Assembly: GCA_037447655.1 (NCBI GenBank)
Contig: JBBHKE010001964.1
Location: 62,001-126,000, forward strand
Reading direction: 5' to 3'
From: Zygnema cylindricum
Taxonomy: Eukaryota > Streptophyta > Zygnematophyceae > Zygnematales > Zygnemataceae
Length of the DNA stretch: 64,000 bases
The notes beneath the pieces are model-generated. The model was not told the DNA's origin and did no database searches. It saw only the letters and a list, made by a program, of their open reading frames with translations. This document shows, in pieces, positions 1 through 11,612 of this stretch. Within the stretch, counting starts at the first letter, position 1. The number at the start of each line of letters is the position of its first letter. The position numbers and the translations under genes are program-made.

Positions 1-301
1 TATAGGAATGAGCTTTGTTAGGAATGAATCATCAATGTTGGTTAGTAAAGTGGGGACCAAAGATGTAGTATTTTAGGGTTGTCGATTAGGTCATGCACTT
101 TGAATGATATAATGATTATTTGACTATAATTTGATTATACTTTTGTTTGTGTGTGATGCATTTGTTTCTTATTATTTATTTATGTTATTTTATATATGTT
201 TGATATGCATTGTTTATACATTTGTCCTAGGGTTTGTTTATGTCGATTATTCCATCAAACCTTAGATGTTGTCATAGGGTTTGTTTATGTTGATTATTCC
301 A
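1..301. other. AT-rich flank with short tandem duplication
   Basis: No gene is visible here. From about 232 a 47-bp unit (GGGTTTGTTTATGT..GATTATTCCAT) is repeated about twice, and the second copy runs into the 144-bp repeat that starts at 302. CCTAAA-type words occur but form no telomere array. Confidence 0.5.
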
Positions 302-445
302 TGAAACCCTAAATGTTGTTTGTTGCGTCTGTGTACGCATATGGAGGATGCATTTCATATGATTGTTCTTCGACCTATTTTTGCTTAGCTTCTTGCATGA
401 TAGTTTGGGTCCCTTCTGCGGTCTATTTTAGACCAAAGAATAACA
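302..445 (+). repeat. 144-bp TG...CA repeat, left copy
   Basis: This begins TGAAACCCTAAATG and ends AATAACA. A second copy of exactly the same length lies at 4908-5051 in the same orientation, with six mismatches by eye and no indel. The pair brackets the truncated copia element A. The TG/CA ends look like a very short LTR pair, but no primer site follows the left copy and the five bases outside the two copies (TTCCA and TAACT) do not match as a target duplication. Its nature is therefore open. Confidence 0.7.
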
Positions 446-696
446 CTCTCTCCCAAAGAGATTCTGTACAAAAGGTCAACTTTGACCCTCTATAACTTAC
501 TGCTCAGGGAGCAAATTCAGAGATTCTTTTTGCTATCGACTGAGGGGAGTCTTCTCTTCACAGGGGTGAAGTTGGTCAGGGTTTTTGTCTGCCAGGGTGG
601 CAGTTATTTTTGCTGAAACACAAAGGGGTCAGGGTTATCCTAGAGGCTTCTTGGAAGCTGTCCACTCTGAGGACTTAGGGAGGTCTCAGAGTTTCA
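446..696 (+). repeat. Element A 5' LTR, 3' portion only
   Basis: The LTR ends GTTTCA at 696, immediately before the half-tRNA primer site. Positions 446 onward align with 63796-64000, and more weakly with the reverse complement of 20917-21195, which shows that this tract is LTR and not leader. The U3 part is missing and is replaced by the 144-bp repeat. Confidence 0.75.
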
Positions 697-711
697 GGTT
701 ATGGGCCCACC
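697..711 (+). promoter_or_regulatory. Primer-binding site of element A (half-tRNA type)
   Basis: GGTTATGGGCCCACC directly follows the LTR end. All 15 bases are complementary to the anticodon stem-loop of the plant initiator tRNA-Met as I know it (GGTGGGCCCATAACC). Internal cleavage of that tRNA to make a primer is established for Drosophila copia and yeast Ty5. The first ATG of gag (701) lies inside this site. Confidence 0.8.
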
Positions 712-1590
712 CTCTAGGGTACCAATCTTTAATGGAACTGGCTTCATATACTGGGAAAGTATGATGATAGGAGCTCTATGCGAAAAAAGGTTTTGGGGGA
801 TAGTGAGTGGACGGTTGGGGCGTCCATCAAGTCTTGGAATTACTCCAAGGTTTGGAGGAAGCAGATTCACCAGGAAAGAGGATCCACCTTCAACGGAGGA
901 AACAAAAGAAGGAGAGGGACCACACCAATAACAACTGGTTCGGTATTCATATCACCTATTCGGAGGAACGAGGAGAATGATACTGAAACCTGGGACTTCA
1001 ACAATATAGCGGCAAAGCACTTCATCCTACGCCATCTCACTCAAGGACTTGCATGTCCTCATTTCCAAGTAGAAAGGGCATCCGATCTTTGGATGGCTCT
1101 CATAGAGATGTACCCAAGTTGTACGATTCAGCAACAACAGTTGGCTGATCAAAAAGTTAAGGAGTATGTATACAAAGGGGGAGGGATGTTGGATTTTTGC
1201 AATGAGCTTGCTACACTCTTCATGGAGCTAGAGAGTGCGGGAAAAGATTTTAGTGAAAAAGAAATGGTTAACTATCTACTGATGAAGTTATCAATGAGTT
1301 CGAGAACATAGTCAACCGTGTGCAAGACTTGCCGGACTCAAGGTGGATATAGAACTCAGTGGTAGGAATGATTCTCGTTCGAAAGAATACAATTGAGATC
1401 CGAAAGGGAGGAAAGAGTGGGCAAGCCTTGGCAGTTGTGATCGACTAGAGGAAAAAGGATTCCCGGAGAGAGATCAGAAATTACGGAGGGGGGGAGCAGA
1501 AATATCAGACCGACGAGTTCGGACCAAGGCGTCTCAAGGGTTTATGTCATTTCTGTAAGAAACCAAGGCACTATATGGCGGAGTGCACTA
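701..1590 (+). pseudogene. Element A gag (broken)
   Basis: Copia Gag, the nucleocapsid precursor. It starts MGPPSRVPIFNG within the primer site. The frame shifts between about 780 and 930, is open again to 1311 (FCNELATLFMELESA and LLMKL motifs typical of the UBN2-like Gag domain), and then meets stops at 1312 and near 1447. A CCHC zinc knuckle, CHFCKKPRHYMAEC, is readable at about 1549-1590 and marks the Gag C-terminus. Downstream pol follows without an LTR between. Non-functional because of the stops and shifts. Confidence 0.8.
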
Positions 1591-4500
1591 AGCTAACCGA
1601 GCTTCGGTTAAAAGAGGGGCAGACTGGTGGAACCCGGAGAGGAAAGAAAAAGGCCCTTGTGACACAGGTATATGAGGTGGAATCAGAAGACGCGGACGAT
1701 GAGCTCCTATTGGATGAGGAGTTGGAAGCGACAAACGAGGTAGAAATTCCACGAAAGCAGAAATGTGCTTTCGGTGGATTGAAAGGTGAAGCAGGCTGGA
1801 TTGTAGATTCAGGTGCCTCGATGCACATGAGTAAGGATAAACACCTGCTCACTAAGATAAAAAAGATTCCCACCGTAGAGATATAGTACGGGGATAGGAG
1901 GATAGTCACTACTACTCTTATAAGATTGGTAGATTTGAAAGTATTGGCAGAAGGAAAGACATCCATAGTTACATTCTCGGATGTATTGTTTATTTCGGAG
2001 CTGAACAAAAACCTCATCTCTACGTCTGTATAAGATGATAAGGATGAGATACTAGCACTAGGAAAGGAGTCTTTACTGCTAGTTTTGAGGAGGAAGTTTA
2101 TTTCACCATTGCAAAAGGTAGCCAAGGGATGTTTAGGCTGATTTTAAGCAATGAAAAGAAGAAACTTGATTATGCTGGTGTTCATGATATAATGATGTGG
2201 CATAAGAGGATAGGGCATGTGAATCTAGATAAGCTAAGAGAGATGAAAAAGATGGGAGTGGTGGAAGGAATTCAATTCAGTGAACTGAGAATCTTAGTGA
2301 TTGTAAGGGATGTGCTCAAGGTAAAGCATAAGATTGCCTTTTCCCAAAACAGCCACCTATAGGAGAGAAAAAATTCTAAATCTACTGCACACAGATATTT
2401 GGGGACTGGCCAAAGTGCCCTCACCGGGGGGGAGGAGATTTATGATCACTATCACTGATGATTAGTCTCGGTATTCCAGGGTGTATTTTTTGAAAAACAA
2501 GTCAGAAGCTCAGGTTTGCTTTAGACAATATAAAGCATGGAGCGAAAAACTCCATGAAACTCCAATCAAGAGAGTAAGGAGTGAGAATGGTGGAGAGTAT
2601 ACTTCTAACCAGTTTGAGTTTCTAAGAGAAGATGGAGTTCAACACAAAAAGACAGTTCCACAAAACTCAAACAGAAAAAGGTAGCTGAACGATTAAATAG
2701 GACACTGAGTGATAGTGCTAGAAGTATGTTGTGAGATAAGAATATAGAAAAAGGTTTTGGGCAGAAGCAATGAACTGCACTATTTACCTCAAAAATAGAG
2801 TTCTTACCTCAGCTATAAAAGATCAAACACCTTAGGAGAAATGGACCGGCCGAAACCCAGACATATCTCACTTAAAGGTTTTGGTAGTCAAGTATTCAGT
2901 CTAGATACAGATCGGTCTAATTGGAAGCTAGATCCTAAAGGAAAACCAGGATACTTATTAGGATATGATGAGGATGTTAAATGATATAGAGTTTACGATC
3001 TAAAAAGGGAAGATATAATCTTAGTAAAACATCTAGTAGTTATGGATGAAGGAAAGTCTGTGGATCCCTTCAAGTATACAAAGTCAGTAAAAATCAGATT
3101 TGAGTCAAAAAAATTCCGATGACTTTGAGCTTCCTAACTATCCAGGTTTTAGAGAAGATGACATTCTTGCAGGTACAAATCAGACCGAAAAGGACTCGGC
3201 TGCGGAAACTCCTGTGACAACTCTACCCGAAGCGGAAGACGTGATGGAAATTGCTTCGGAATCAAGGGATAGGGGAGAAGCCAAGATTGTTCGAAAGAAC
3301 CCATGTGAACCATCTATTCCGAACACAGATTTTGAGGGGGGAAGGAGAAGTAGCAAAATATTACAAGAAAAATAAGTTAATAACAAGGTAACAAAACTAT
3401 CTCATCAAGATGAACCACAAAATTATGAAGAGGCAATGACTTGTCCAGAAAGAAACCGGTGGAAGACAGCCATCAATGAGGAGATGGCCTCAATTATGGC
3501 AGTTGATACTTGAGAGCTGGTGGACTGTCCACCTTACCAAAATTCAATCGGTTGTAAGTGGGTTTTCAAATTATAACTGAACCCGGATAACACCATTGAG
3601 CGTTACAAAGCTCAATTAGTGGCAAAAGGATTTACACAGAAAAAAGGAATCGACTACAAGGAAACCTTTGCCCCGGTGGTCAGATTTCCCTCCGTCCACA
3701 TACTTCTCAATCTAGCAGCAGCGGAAGACATGGAGGTGAACTTGATGGACATCAAGACATCCTTTTTACATGGAGAATTGGAAGAGGAGATCTTCATGCA
3801 ACAACTAAAAGGATTTGTGGAGGAAGGAGAGGAGAGTAAGGTATGCCGGCTGATTAAATTCCTTTACGGTTTGAAATAGGCACCTCGACAATGGAATAAG
3901 AAACTTGATGAGTTTCTTACCGTTCTGGGATTTATCCGGATCAGCTCATATCACTCAATCTATGTTTTTGAAGATGAGGAAGGTATTATATTTATTGCAA
4001 TTTATGTTGATGATTTGCCTGTTTAAAGTAAATTAATGGAAAAAAATAATAAACTGTAAACCGATCTTAAGGGGAGATTTGAAATGAAAGATATGGAAGA
4101 AGCAAAATATATTTTGGGAATTCAAGTAGAAAGAGACCGAGAAAGATTATAAGATTGACTCAAAAGGAAGCAATAGGGAACATGCTGGAAAAATTTCAGA
4201 TGGATAAAGCTAATAGTTCTACAACTCCAATGGAGTTAAAGAAGGGAAATGAGGGGAGAGAGGAAGAAGGAGTCATAGTCTTAGACAAGGAATTAAGTCA
4301 TGAAGAACAAAAGTTCATGCAGACTATTCCTTACAGGCAAGTAGTGGGAAGCCTAATCTATTTTATGAATTCTACCCGGCCGGATTTAGCTGCAGCTGTA
4401 GGAGTGCTGAGTAGAAGTCTAAATGCTCCCACCATGAAGGATTGGGAGGCGGTTAAGAGAGTCTTTAGATATTTGATAGGACCTAGGGATCTATGGTTGC

Positions 4501-4907
4501 ATTTGGGTGGGGAGAATACTGACATCATTATTTGGAGTGATGCCAGTTATGATGATGCTCTGATGAGGAGATGTATTTCTGGATATAGATTATATGTGGG
4601 TGATAGGGCTTGCTGTAGGAGTAGCAAACAGCAAAAAATTATTGCTCAGTCCACCATGGAGGTTGACTATATGGCCTCTTGCTCTGCTGTAAAAGAATTG
4701 ATGTGGGTGAAGTCTTTGCTTGGTGAGCTTGGTCACCTTAAGAGTGGTGTGCAGAAATTTTGTTGTGATAATCAGCCAGAGATCGCTATTTCTGCCAATC
4801 CTAAAAATCATTTTAAAGCCAAACACATGGATATTAGATTCATCTTTGTTAGAGAGAAAGTAGAANNNNNNNNNNTGCTTGTTAGTATACTTTACGTAGG
4901 AGGTACA
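1591..4907 (+). pseudogene. Element A pol: protease, integrase, RT, RNase H (broken)
   Basis: Copia-order polyprotein remnants. The protease active site DSGAS is at 1806-1820, followed by a stop at about 1885. The pre-integrase zinc motif (WHKRIGHVN) is near 2198. The integrase core is in pieces at 2400-2760 (GGEYTS, and an ERLNRT-like tract) with several stops. An acidic linker occupies 3100-3375. RT begins with FTQKKGIDYKETFAPVV at about 3628 and has the YVDD catalytic box at 4003-4014, followed by a stop. RNase H is open from 4155 (WSDASYDD, STMEVDYMA, KHMDIRF) to the gap at 4866, after which only a dozen codons remain. At least eight in-frame stops or shifts. Confidence 0.85.
4866..4875. 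other. Assembly gap (10 N)
   Basis: Ten undetermined bases interrupt the RNase H frame of element A. They sit 32 bases before the second copy of the 144-bp repeat, so this join is the least certain junction in the left part of the window. Confidence 0.95.
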
Positions 4908-5051
4908 TGAAACCCTAAATGTTGTTTGTTGCGTCTGTGTACGCATATGGAGGATGCATTTCATATGATTGTTCGTCAACCTATTTTTGCTTAGCTTTTT
5001 GCATGATAGTTTGGGTCGCTTCTGCGGTCTATTTTAGACCACAGAACAACA
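4908..5051 (+). repeat. 144-bp TG...CA repeat, right copy
   Basis: Same orientation and length as 302-445. It begins directly where the RNase H of element A is cut off and ends GAACAACA, directly against the minus-strand copia fragment B. Confidence 0.7.
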
Positions 5052-6520
5052 TAACTCTCCTATATATATTCTTTGAGTTAAATGTATTTTCTTGTTCACT
5101 CTGTCTCTGATGACTTTTATGCCGAGAACATATGTGAGTTCTCCTAGGTCTTTCATTTCGAATTGACTCTTTAACATGTCTTTCACTTTGGCTATATCCT
5201 CTTTGGTTTGCCTGGGATAATCAAGTCATCTACATAGATAGCTATGATCATGTTCATTTCAACGTTGTAATAAACAGAGTGATCAGACTCTATTTCTGCA
5301 AATCCTTGAGTTTGTAGATACTCATCTTTCTTGATGTTCGAAAGTAGTGGGGATTGCTTCACTCCGTACAGTGCCTTGGACAGCTTACAGAATTTGTTCG
5401 GGTTCATGGGATCCTCGAACCCTTCGGGCTGTTCCATATATAATTCTTCCTCCAGTTTGCCATAAAGAAACATTGTTTTCACATCCTTTTGCTCGATTTC
5501 CAAGTCAAGGATGGCGGCCAAAGCAAGTAAGGTACGAATAGAATTATACCTTACAACTGGTTCCAATGTTTCTTTGTAGTCGATGCCTTCTTTTTGCGTG
5601 TAACCCTTAGCCACTAACCTTGCCTTGTAGTGATTGATTGTTCCATGCGTATTTCTTTTGATGCGAAAAGTCCACTTGCTGCCAATTGGTTTTCTTCTTT
5701 GTGGCAGGTCTTCTAACGTCCAAATTTTGTTTTGTAGGATAGATGTTATTTCCTCATTGACTGCGGCTTTCCACTTTTCCCCATCTCGCCATTGAGTTCT
5801 TGGTAGAGAGTTAAAGGCTTTTCGGCTTGAGCAATCTCGGCGAACTTCTTCCTTGGAATGTTGGTGGTATCATACCACTCTCAAAACTTCGTTGGCAGTT
5901 TTCCGGCTCTGCTGCTACTAGCCCTTCCTAGAGCCTCTAAGGTATGTTTTTCCCTTGCGGCCTTTTTCTTCGTTTCTTTTTTTTTAGCAGCAGTCACTTT
6001 TTCCATTTCCTTAGTTGCGGCAACCTCTTTCTCATTTATTTGACTCTTGTTGTTTGTTTCTTGTGCAAGCGGTGAATATTTGATTTCAGTTTCAAAAGCG
6101 TTAGATTCACTAAGGGATTCGTTTGATGTAGATGCATCCTCTTCGGCAAACTCATTGTCTTTTCGTGACCAGTCATCAAAAGAAAGGGAGCAATTTTCCC
6201 CTTCATATCTCCCACTGTTGCCATACACCTCGTTTCTTGTAAGTGTTTCTCTTTCTGCAAATTTCACATTTATGCTTATCATGAAAGTCCAAGATGGAGT
6301 GTTAAAGATTTTGTAATCTTTTGTGCTTTCTTCGTAGCCTACAAATAATTTTTCTTTTGCTTTTGGGGCCAATTTTCCTCCTTTGTTTGCATGGTCATGG
6401 ACATATGCTCGGCTTCCAAACACTTTCAAGTGAAATAATGGTTGGTATGAATCCATGCCATTTCTCAAACCGAGTTGCATTCTCTAACGCAGATGTTGGA
6501 CATTTATTGCGCTGGTACAC
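5052..6520 (-). pseudogene. Copia element B pol fragment (integrase C-terminus to RT)
   Basis: On the minus strand from 6520 downward. The end of the integrase core (a CPTSALENAT..FEKWHG tract at about 6440-6515) has one frame break. The integrase C-terminal domain follows (KVFGSRAYVH, KLFVGYEESTKDYKIFN) and then a Ser/Glu/Lys-rich linker to 5881. RT comprises GYTQKEGIDYKET near 5600, an LEEELYMEQPEGFE tract, and YVDDL at about 5210-5225, running out as EMKDLGELTYVLGIKV at 5060-5170. It is a separate copia lineage from A and E-H. There is no gag, no LTR, and both ends are sharp truncations, against the 144-bp repeat and against the gypsy LTR. Confidence 0.82.
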
Positions 6521-6525
6521 AGTCG

Positions 6526-6802
6526 ACCGTGCCTAAGTAATGTGGGGGAAGGGCCCACAACCCGGAGCAGTCGGCATCAGAGTCTTGCAAATAACCCCCA
6601 AATGCGAATGCTCCCCAGAATAATGATCATGCCCACTGTTGACCCACATCCCTCTCATAGACATGCATGCAAAGATAGGAGAGATTCACGGACCAAGAGT
6701 AAGAATGATAGAATGGGAAGGTGAAAAGATATCCCTTCCACTTCCTTTCCCTTTTTGGCCGGAGAAAAGGATTAGGTCCTAAGCAATCGGGCTGATATCC
6801 CA
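6526..6802 (-). repeat. Gypsy 3' LTR fragment (left arm)
   Basis: The polypurine tract (minus strand AAGAGGGGGGGAAA, about 6804-6817) is followed by the LTR start TGGGATATCAG at 6802, matching the right copy at 11329. Only about 277 bases of LTR are kept. A G-rich TTGGCCGGAGAAAAGG-type tract and a tract around CATGCATG are shared with the right copy. Confidence 0.75.
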
Positions 6803-6817
6803 ATTTCCCCCCCTCTT

Positions 6818-8160
6818 AGTCAACGGGGACTAAGACATCAAAATAGTTTCCCGCCCAATTCACAGTTCCTGCAAGACCATAAGCTAGAGGGTTGTGAGCG
6901 GGGTTCCCACGAGGAGGGGAGACAAGCTGGATGCCAACACTGACCACACTAATTGCAGACTAATATGTCTTGCCGCTGGGAGGATAGGTTGCAAGCTGAT
7001 GAATAAGAAGGTGGATAGGCAAAATAAGTCAAGTGGAAAGTTGGTTCGTCCGCCAATCTCCGGAGATGACAAGGGGCCACATTGATCTAGATATCTTTAA
7101 TTCTTCGACCATCCTTCCCCTCTAAAGTCAGAACTCCCTTGTTGAAAACCTCTACCACTTTCAAAATCACCCGCTCGACAAAATTTTCAAGCGTATCCTT
7201 CTTCTGTTTCATTCGATACACAAAGTCTTCGGCAAAAATCATCTCTGTCGTGGCATATAGCTGCCGCTCCGTCGTTGGGAATACCACAGCTGATCAGCTG
7301 TAGGGCAGCCTGTAAATTCCCCATGGCGAGAGGAATCTCTCGGTATAAATTTTTTGCCCGATCGGCAATCAGCTTTTCGACGGTTCCCTTGTCATCTATT
7401 TCCGGGTTGACCACCGCTTGGGTCGAGGCAGCTCGGGCAAGATGGGATGTCGTTCAAATAGAATGACGTAAGGGTTGTAGGAGTGGAAGGAAGCCTGTCT
7501 GTTGAACCTGTAACGTATGGCAATCCAAGGCACTCTTTTGTCCCACTCTCCCCAGTCATCCTCAACAATATATTTATGTAGTGACTGCTTCATTGTCTGT
7601 ACGCACCTTTCTGCCAAACCGTCGGCTTGAGGGTGGTCGCAACTAGTAAGTCGATGGTCGATAAGGCATTTCTCCAAAAGATTCGTAAATTCTCCGGCTA
7701 ATTCGCATCCGTGGTTTGTCAGAACCTCTGCTGGCGCTCACAATTCTGCTCGCGCTCCAAATTGTGACAGCAATCTCTGAAGGAAAGCGTTAGCAATGGA
7801 CTTGGACTCCTTTGGGGCACAACCACCAGCTCTATCGATTTTGAGAAAAGTTCAATCATGACCAGGACGAAGCGATTCCGGCGTCGGCTGGTCGGAAGAG
7901 GTCCCAAAAGATCTAAAGACCACCCATTAAACATTCCCAAGATAGGAAGAGAATGAAGCTCAGTCCCTCCTTTTTTGTGAAAAGATCCCTAAACGCGATC
8001 ACAAGAAGAGCAAGTTTGTAGAATTCAGTTGACTTGGGCCCGCAACTCGTGCCACCAATAAGAACTTGTAACTAGAGAAGTGGTCCGCTTCTGTCCGAAG
8101 TGTTCACATTACTTATGGAGATTGGTAATTAGAGTTTTCGATCTGATGGAGGTGGATCCA
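6818..8160 (-). pseudogene. Gypsy integrase fragment (left arm)
   Basis: Minus-strand integrase. The zinc-finger end (a CDRV-like tract near 8000) leads to the catalytic core at 7720-7940 (WSLDLLGPLPT, FVLVMIELFSK) and on to 7396-7677 (DHRLTSCDHPQADGLAERC, WIAIRYRF, RHPILPELP). A GPY/F-like C-terminal tract runs to about 7087, ending ..LTLEGKDGRRIKD. A small local duplication (GAGCGC.AGCAGA) near 7730 breaks the frame. The stops make it inactive. Confidence 0.8.
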
Positions 8161-11100
8161 CAGGTGGGTATATAATTCAACATCAACTCCTGGGCGAGAC
8201 CTCGGAAGTTTGGGCCGCAGTTGAACCGGGAAAAATAGAAAGGACTCTGGGGGAGCAGCTAGACCCTCAGCAGAATTTACAGTTAACGGAACTCTTGGTC
8301 AAAAACAATCAGGTTTTCTCATGGTCCGAAACATACGTCGGGATATAGAAAAGAACCCTGTTTCGTATAGACTTGATTGAGGAAACCGCAACTGTTTGGT
8401 AAAAATAGTATCCTCTCAGCTTTAAGGAGATAGAGGTTATTACCGTAAATGTCTTAACTTTGGTAGAAGCCGGGTTGGTTCAGGAAAGTACCGGACTCCA
8501 TGGGTTTGCTTCCCTTACAGATCTCCCTCCTAAAAAAGATTCATCTGGGAAGACTGTAGATTTCCAAATGTGTGGGGATTACCGTTTGCTGAACACGGCC
8601 ACAATTTATGACTGGTATCCCATGCCAACCCCAGAAGAGATATTCGACTCTCTTCCCAGGGCCACCATCTTCTCTACGCTTCTCTACACTGGACATGAAA
8701 AACAGATTCCACCAGATTTCCATAGAACCAAACCACCAGGAGAGAACCGCTTTCTGGGCAAGATAGAGACTTTATGAGTGGATTTACATGCTCTTCCGGC
8801 TGAAGAATGCACTAGCCAAATTCCAACGGGCTATGGACGAAGCACTCCGAAGAATCGACTGTGCCCGGTGCTACATTGACAATATGATAATATTCTCAAA
8901 GACCTTTGAAAAACACCGAAGCATATCCAAATCGTCTTCCGGGCTCTTCAAACAGCGAGCTTTAAATGTCACCCGGGTAAAGGTATTTTTGGTATGCAAA
9001 AAATTATTTACCCCGGACATGAGGTAACCTCGGGACTTTGGCTCCCCATATGGTTAAGGTTGCACCCTTAGACACTCTTCCTCTGGCGCAAGACATTTCT
9101 GCTTTACGCACCTTTCTCGGCCTGGCAAACCACTATCGCAGGTTTATTCTCGAGTTCAGTAGTGACGCCTAGGCTTTAAATAAGCTTTAACGAAAAGATT
9201 AAGAATGGTAGTGGATCGAAAAACAAGAGATATCTTTCCAGTTGTTGAAGGATGCCCTTAAGCAACTCCCACTGCTCCGGATGCTTGATCACCAAAGGCC
9301 TTTCCTCCTTTACATTGATTGGAGCAGGTTTGGATTGGGAGCAGTTTTGGCTCAAGTTGACGACGTCGGGGCCGAGTATGTGGTGGTTTACGCCAGCCGG
9401 AGCAACAACCGAGCTGAGGGGAAATATATCAATTATCATGGAGAGCTTTTGGGAGCAGTTTGGGCCATTCAGCATTTCAGGCCTTATTTGTACTAGGTCT
9501 AATTCACACTGATTAGCGACCACCAACCCCTGAAATGGATCATAGAAATTAGTAAGTTGACCGGCAAACTCGCCTGATGGGTGCTTATTTTGCAAGAATA
9601 TGATTTCCACATTGTCCACCGAGAGAGGAAATCCATGGGAATGCCAATGGACTTAGCCAAAACTGTGATCCTTTTACAATAGATTATTCCGGGGTTCGGC
9701 ATGACGAAGACCCGGAAATCGGGTTGGAACTCATTCGAGCATCTTCCGCCTTAATTTGGCTTCCTACCTTTAGGGGGGGCATTGTCAACTTTTGCTGCAG
9801 ATGTTGAGGGGCAAGCACACATAGGAGCCGAACGGAAAGACATCTGGGAAGACTTTGAAGCTCTCCAATTTCTCTAGCAGGGATCTCCTCTCCCCCATTT
9901 GGTTGGAATTTATTTGTCCCAAGTTCATACCTGGATGGCGGCGTATGAATGGGACCAAGGCGTTCTCCTTTGGAAATGGTCAGACGAGACAAGGAAAGTG
10001 GTTCCTCATCCATCAGATCGCAAAACTCTAGTTAACAATCTCCATATACAATGTGGACACTTCGAACACAAGCAAACCACTTCTCTAGTTACAGGTTCTT
10101 ATTGGTGGCACGGGTTGTGGCCCCAAGTCAACCGAATTGTACTGACTTGCTCTTCTTGCGATCGCGTTAAGGCATCTTTTGAAAAAAAAGGAGGGACTGA
10201 GCTTCATTCTCTTCCTATCCCGGGAATGTTTTATCGGTGGTCATTGGATCTTTAAGGACCTCTTCCAACCAACCGACGCGGGAATCATTTTGTCCTAGTC
10301 ATGATTGAACATTTCTCAAAATGGATAGAGCTGGTGGTTCTGCCCCGAAAGGAGTCTAAATCCATTGCCGACTCTTTCCTTCAAAGAGTCTTCTCACAAT
10401 TTGGAGCGCCAGCAGAGGTTCTGATAGACTAGGTATACAAATTTGCTGGAAAATTTACCAATCTTTTGGAAAAATGCCTCATAGACCATCGACTTACTAG
10501 TCGCCACCACCCTCACGCCGACGGTTTGGCCGAAAGATGCGTACAGAAAGTGAAGCGGTCACTACGTTAATATGCTCTTGAGGATGACTTGGGAGAGCAG
10601 GATAGAAGAGTGTCTTGGATTGCCATGCGGTACCGGTTCAGCAGACAGGCTTCCCACCACTCCTACAGCCCTTACTTCATTCTATTTTGACGACATCCCA
10701 TCTTGCCTGGGGCTGCCTCGGCCCAAGCGGTTATCCTCCGAAAATGGATGACAAAGGTACCGTCGAAAAGCTGATCGCCGATCGGGCCATAATTTCCACC
10801 GAGAGATTCCTCTCGCCATGGAGAATTTATAGGGTGCCCAACACTGGATCAGCTATGGTATTCCCAGCGACGGAGCGGCAGCTATATGCCACGACAAAGA
10901 CAATTTTTGCTAGGAGACTTTATGTATCGAATGCAATAGAAGAATGATACGCTTGACATTTCTGCTGACGGGTGATTTTGAAAGTGGTGGAGGTTTCCAA
11001 CAAGGGAGTTATGACTTTAGAGGGGAAAGATGGTTGAAGAATTAAAAAGAAACCAGATCAATGTGGCCCCTTGTCATCTCTGGGGATTGGAGGACGAACC

Positions 11101-11313
11101 TAATGTCCACTTGACTTATTTTGCCGATCCGCCTTCTTGTTCATCAGCTTGCAACTTGTCCTTCAGCGTCAAGACATTTGAGTGTGGTTAGTGTTGGCAT
11201 CCAGCTTGTTATCCCTCCTCGTCAGAACCCCGCTCAAAACCCTCTAGCTTATAGTTATGCGGGAATTGTGAATTTGGCGTGTAATTATTTTGATGTCTTA
11301 GTCTCCGTTGACT
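8161..11313 (+). pseudogene. Gypsy pol, right copy: RT, RNase H, integrase (broken)
   Basis: Plus-strand Ty3/gypsy Pol. RT is readable at 8460-9027 (CGDYRLLN near 8570, then MDEALRRIDCARCYID). The catalytic box reads YIDN at 8872-8883 where active enzymes have YIDD, a change expected to abolish synthesis. RNase H lies at 9242-9496 (YIDWSRFGLGAVLAQ, YASRSNNRAEGKY). The H-H-C-C zinc finger and start of integrase are at 10030-10250 (CGHFEHKQT, CSSCDRVKASF, YRWSLDL). The core continues in pieces to about 10730 with TAG or TAA interruptions. The part after 9990 is the right arm of the inverted repeat. Confidence 0.82.
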
Positions 11314-11612
11314 AAGAGGGGGGGAAATTGGGATATCAGTCCGATTCCCTAAGACCCAATCTCTTTCTCCGGCCAAAAAGGGAAAGGAAGGGGAGGGGAT
11401 ATCTTTTCACCTTCCCATTCTATCATTCTTACTCTTGGTCCGTGATTCTCTCCTATCTTTGCATGCATATCTATGGGAGGGATGTGGGTCAGCAGTGGGC
11501 ATGAACATTATTCTGAGGAGCATTCACATTTGGAGGTTATTTGCAGGACTCCCATGGCGACGGCTCCGGGTTGTGGGCCCTTCAACTACATTACTCAGGC
11601 ACGCTCGACAGC
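9990..11612 (+). repeat. Right arm of gypsy inverted repeat
   Basis: Inverted counterpart of 6526-8160, covering the integrase, polypurine tract and first 280 or so bases of LTR. The arms are separated by about 1.83 kb (8161-9989). A transcript through both would fold into a long imperfect hairpin. Confidence 0.75.

Larger units (their letters stand above)
446..4907 (+). mobile_element. Ty1/copia element A, truncated at both ends
   Basis: A degenerate copia retrotransposon in the order partial 5' LTR, primer site, gag, protease, integrase, reverse transcriptase, RNase H. The 5' LTR keeps only its last 251 bases, and RNase H stops before its C-terminus with no polypurine tract or 3' LTR. A ten-base assembly gap lies near the right edge (4866-4875). 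Several stops and frameshifts make it inactive. Its LTR is about 95 percent alike by eye to the one at 63796-64000, and its gag resembles that of E2. Confidence 0.85.
6526..8160 (-). mobile_element. Ty3/gypsy fragment, left arm of an inverted repeat
   Basis: On the minus strand this reads integrase, polypurine tract, and the first 277 bases of a 3' LTR. It is the inverted partner of 9990-11612 (same gene order on plus, about 85 percent alike by eye). The arm ends at about 8160 with GGATCC and at 6526 inside the LTR, where it abuts copia fragment B. Confidence 0.8.

Noticed and set aside
302-320. Telomere-type repeat (CCCTAAA)
   Set aside because: Only single occurrences of AAACCCTAAATG, here and at 4908, both within the 144-bp repeat; no array.
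1571-2125. 184-codon minus-strand frame
   Set aside because: It is antisense to the zinc-knuckle/protease region of element A and has Ser-rich composition typical of a shadow frame.
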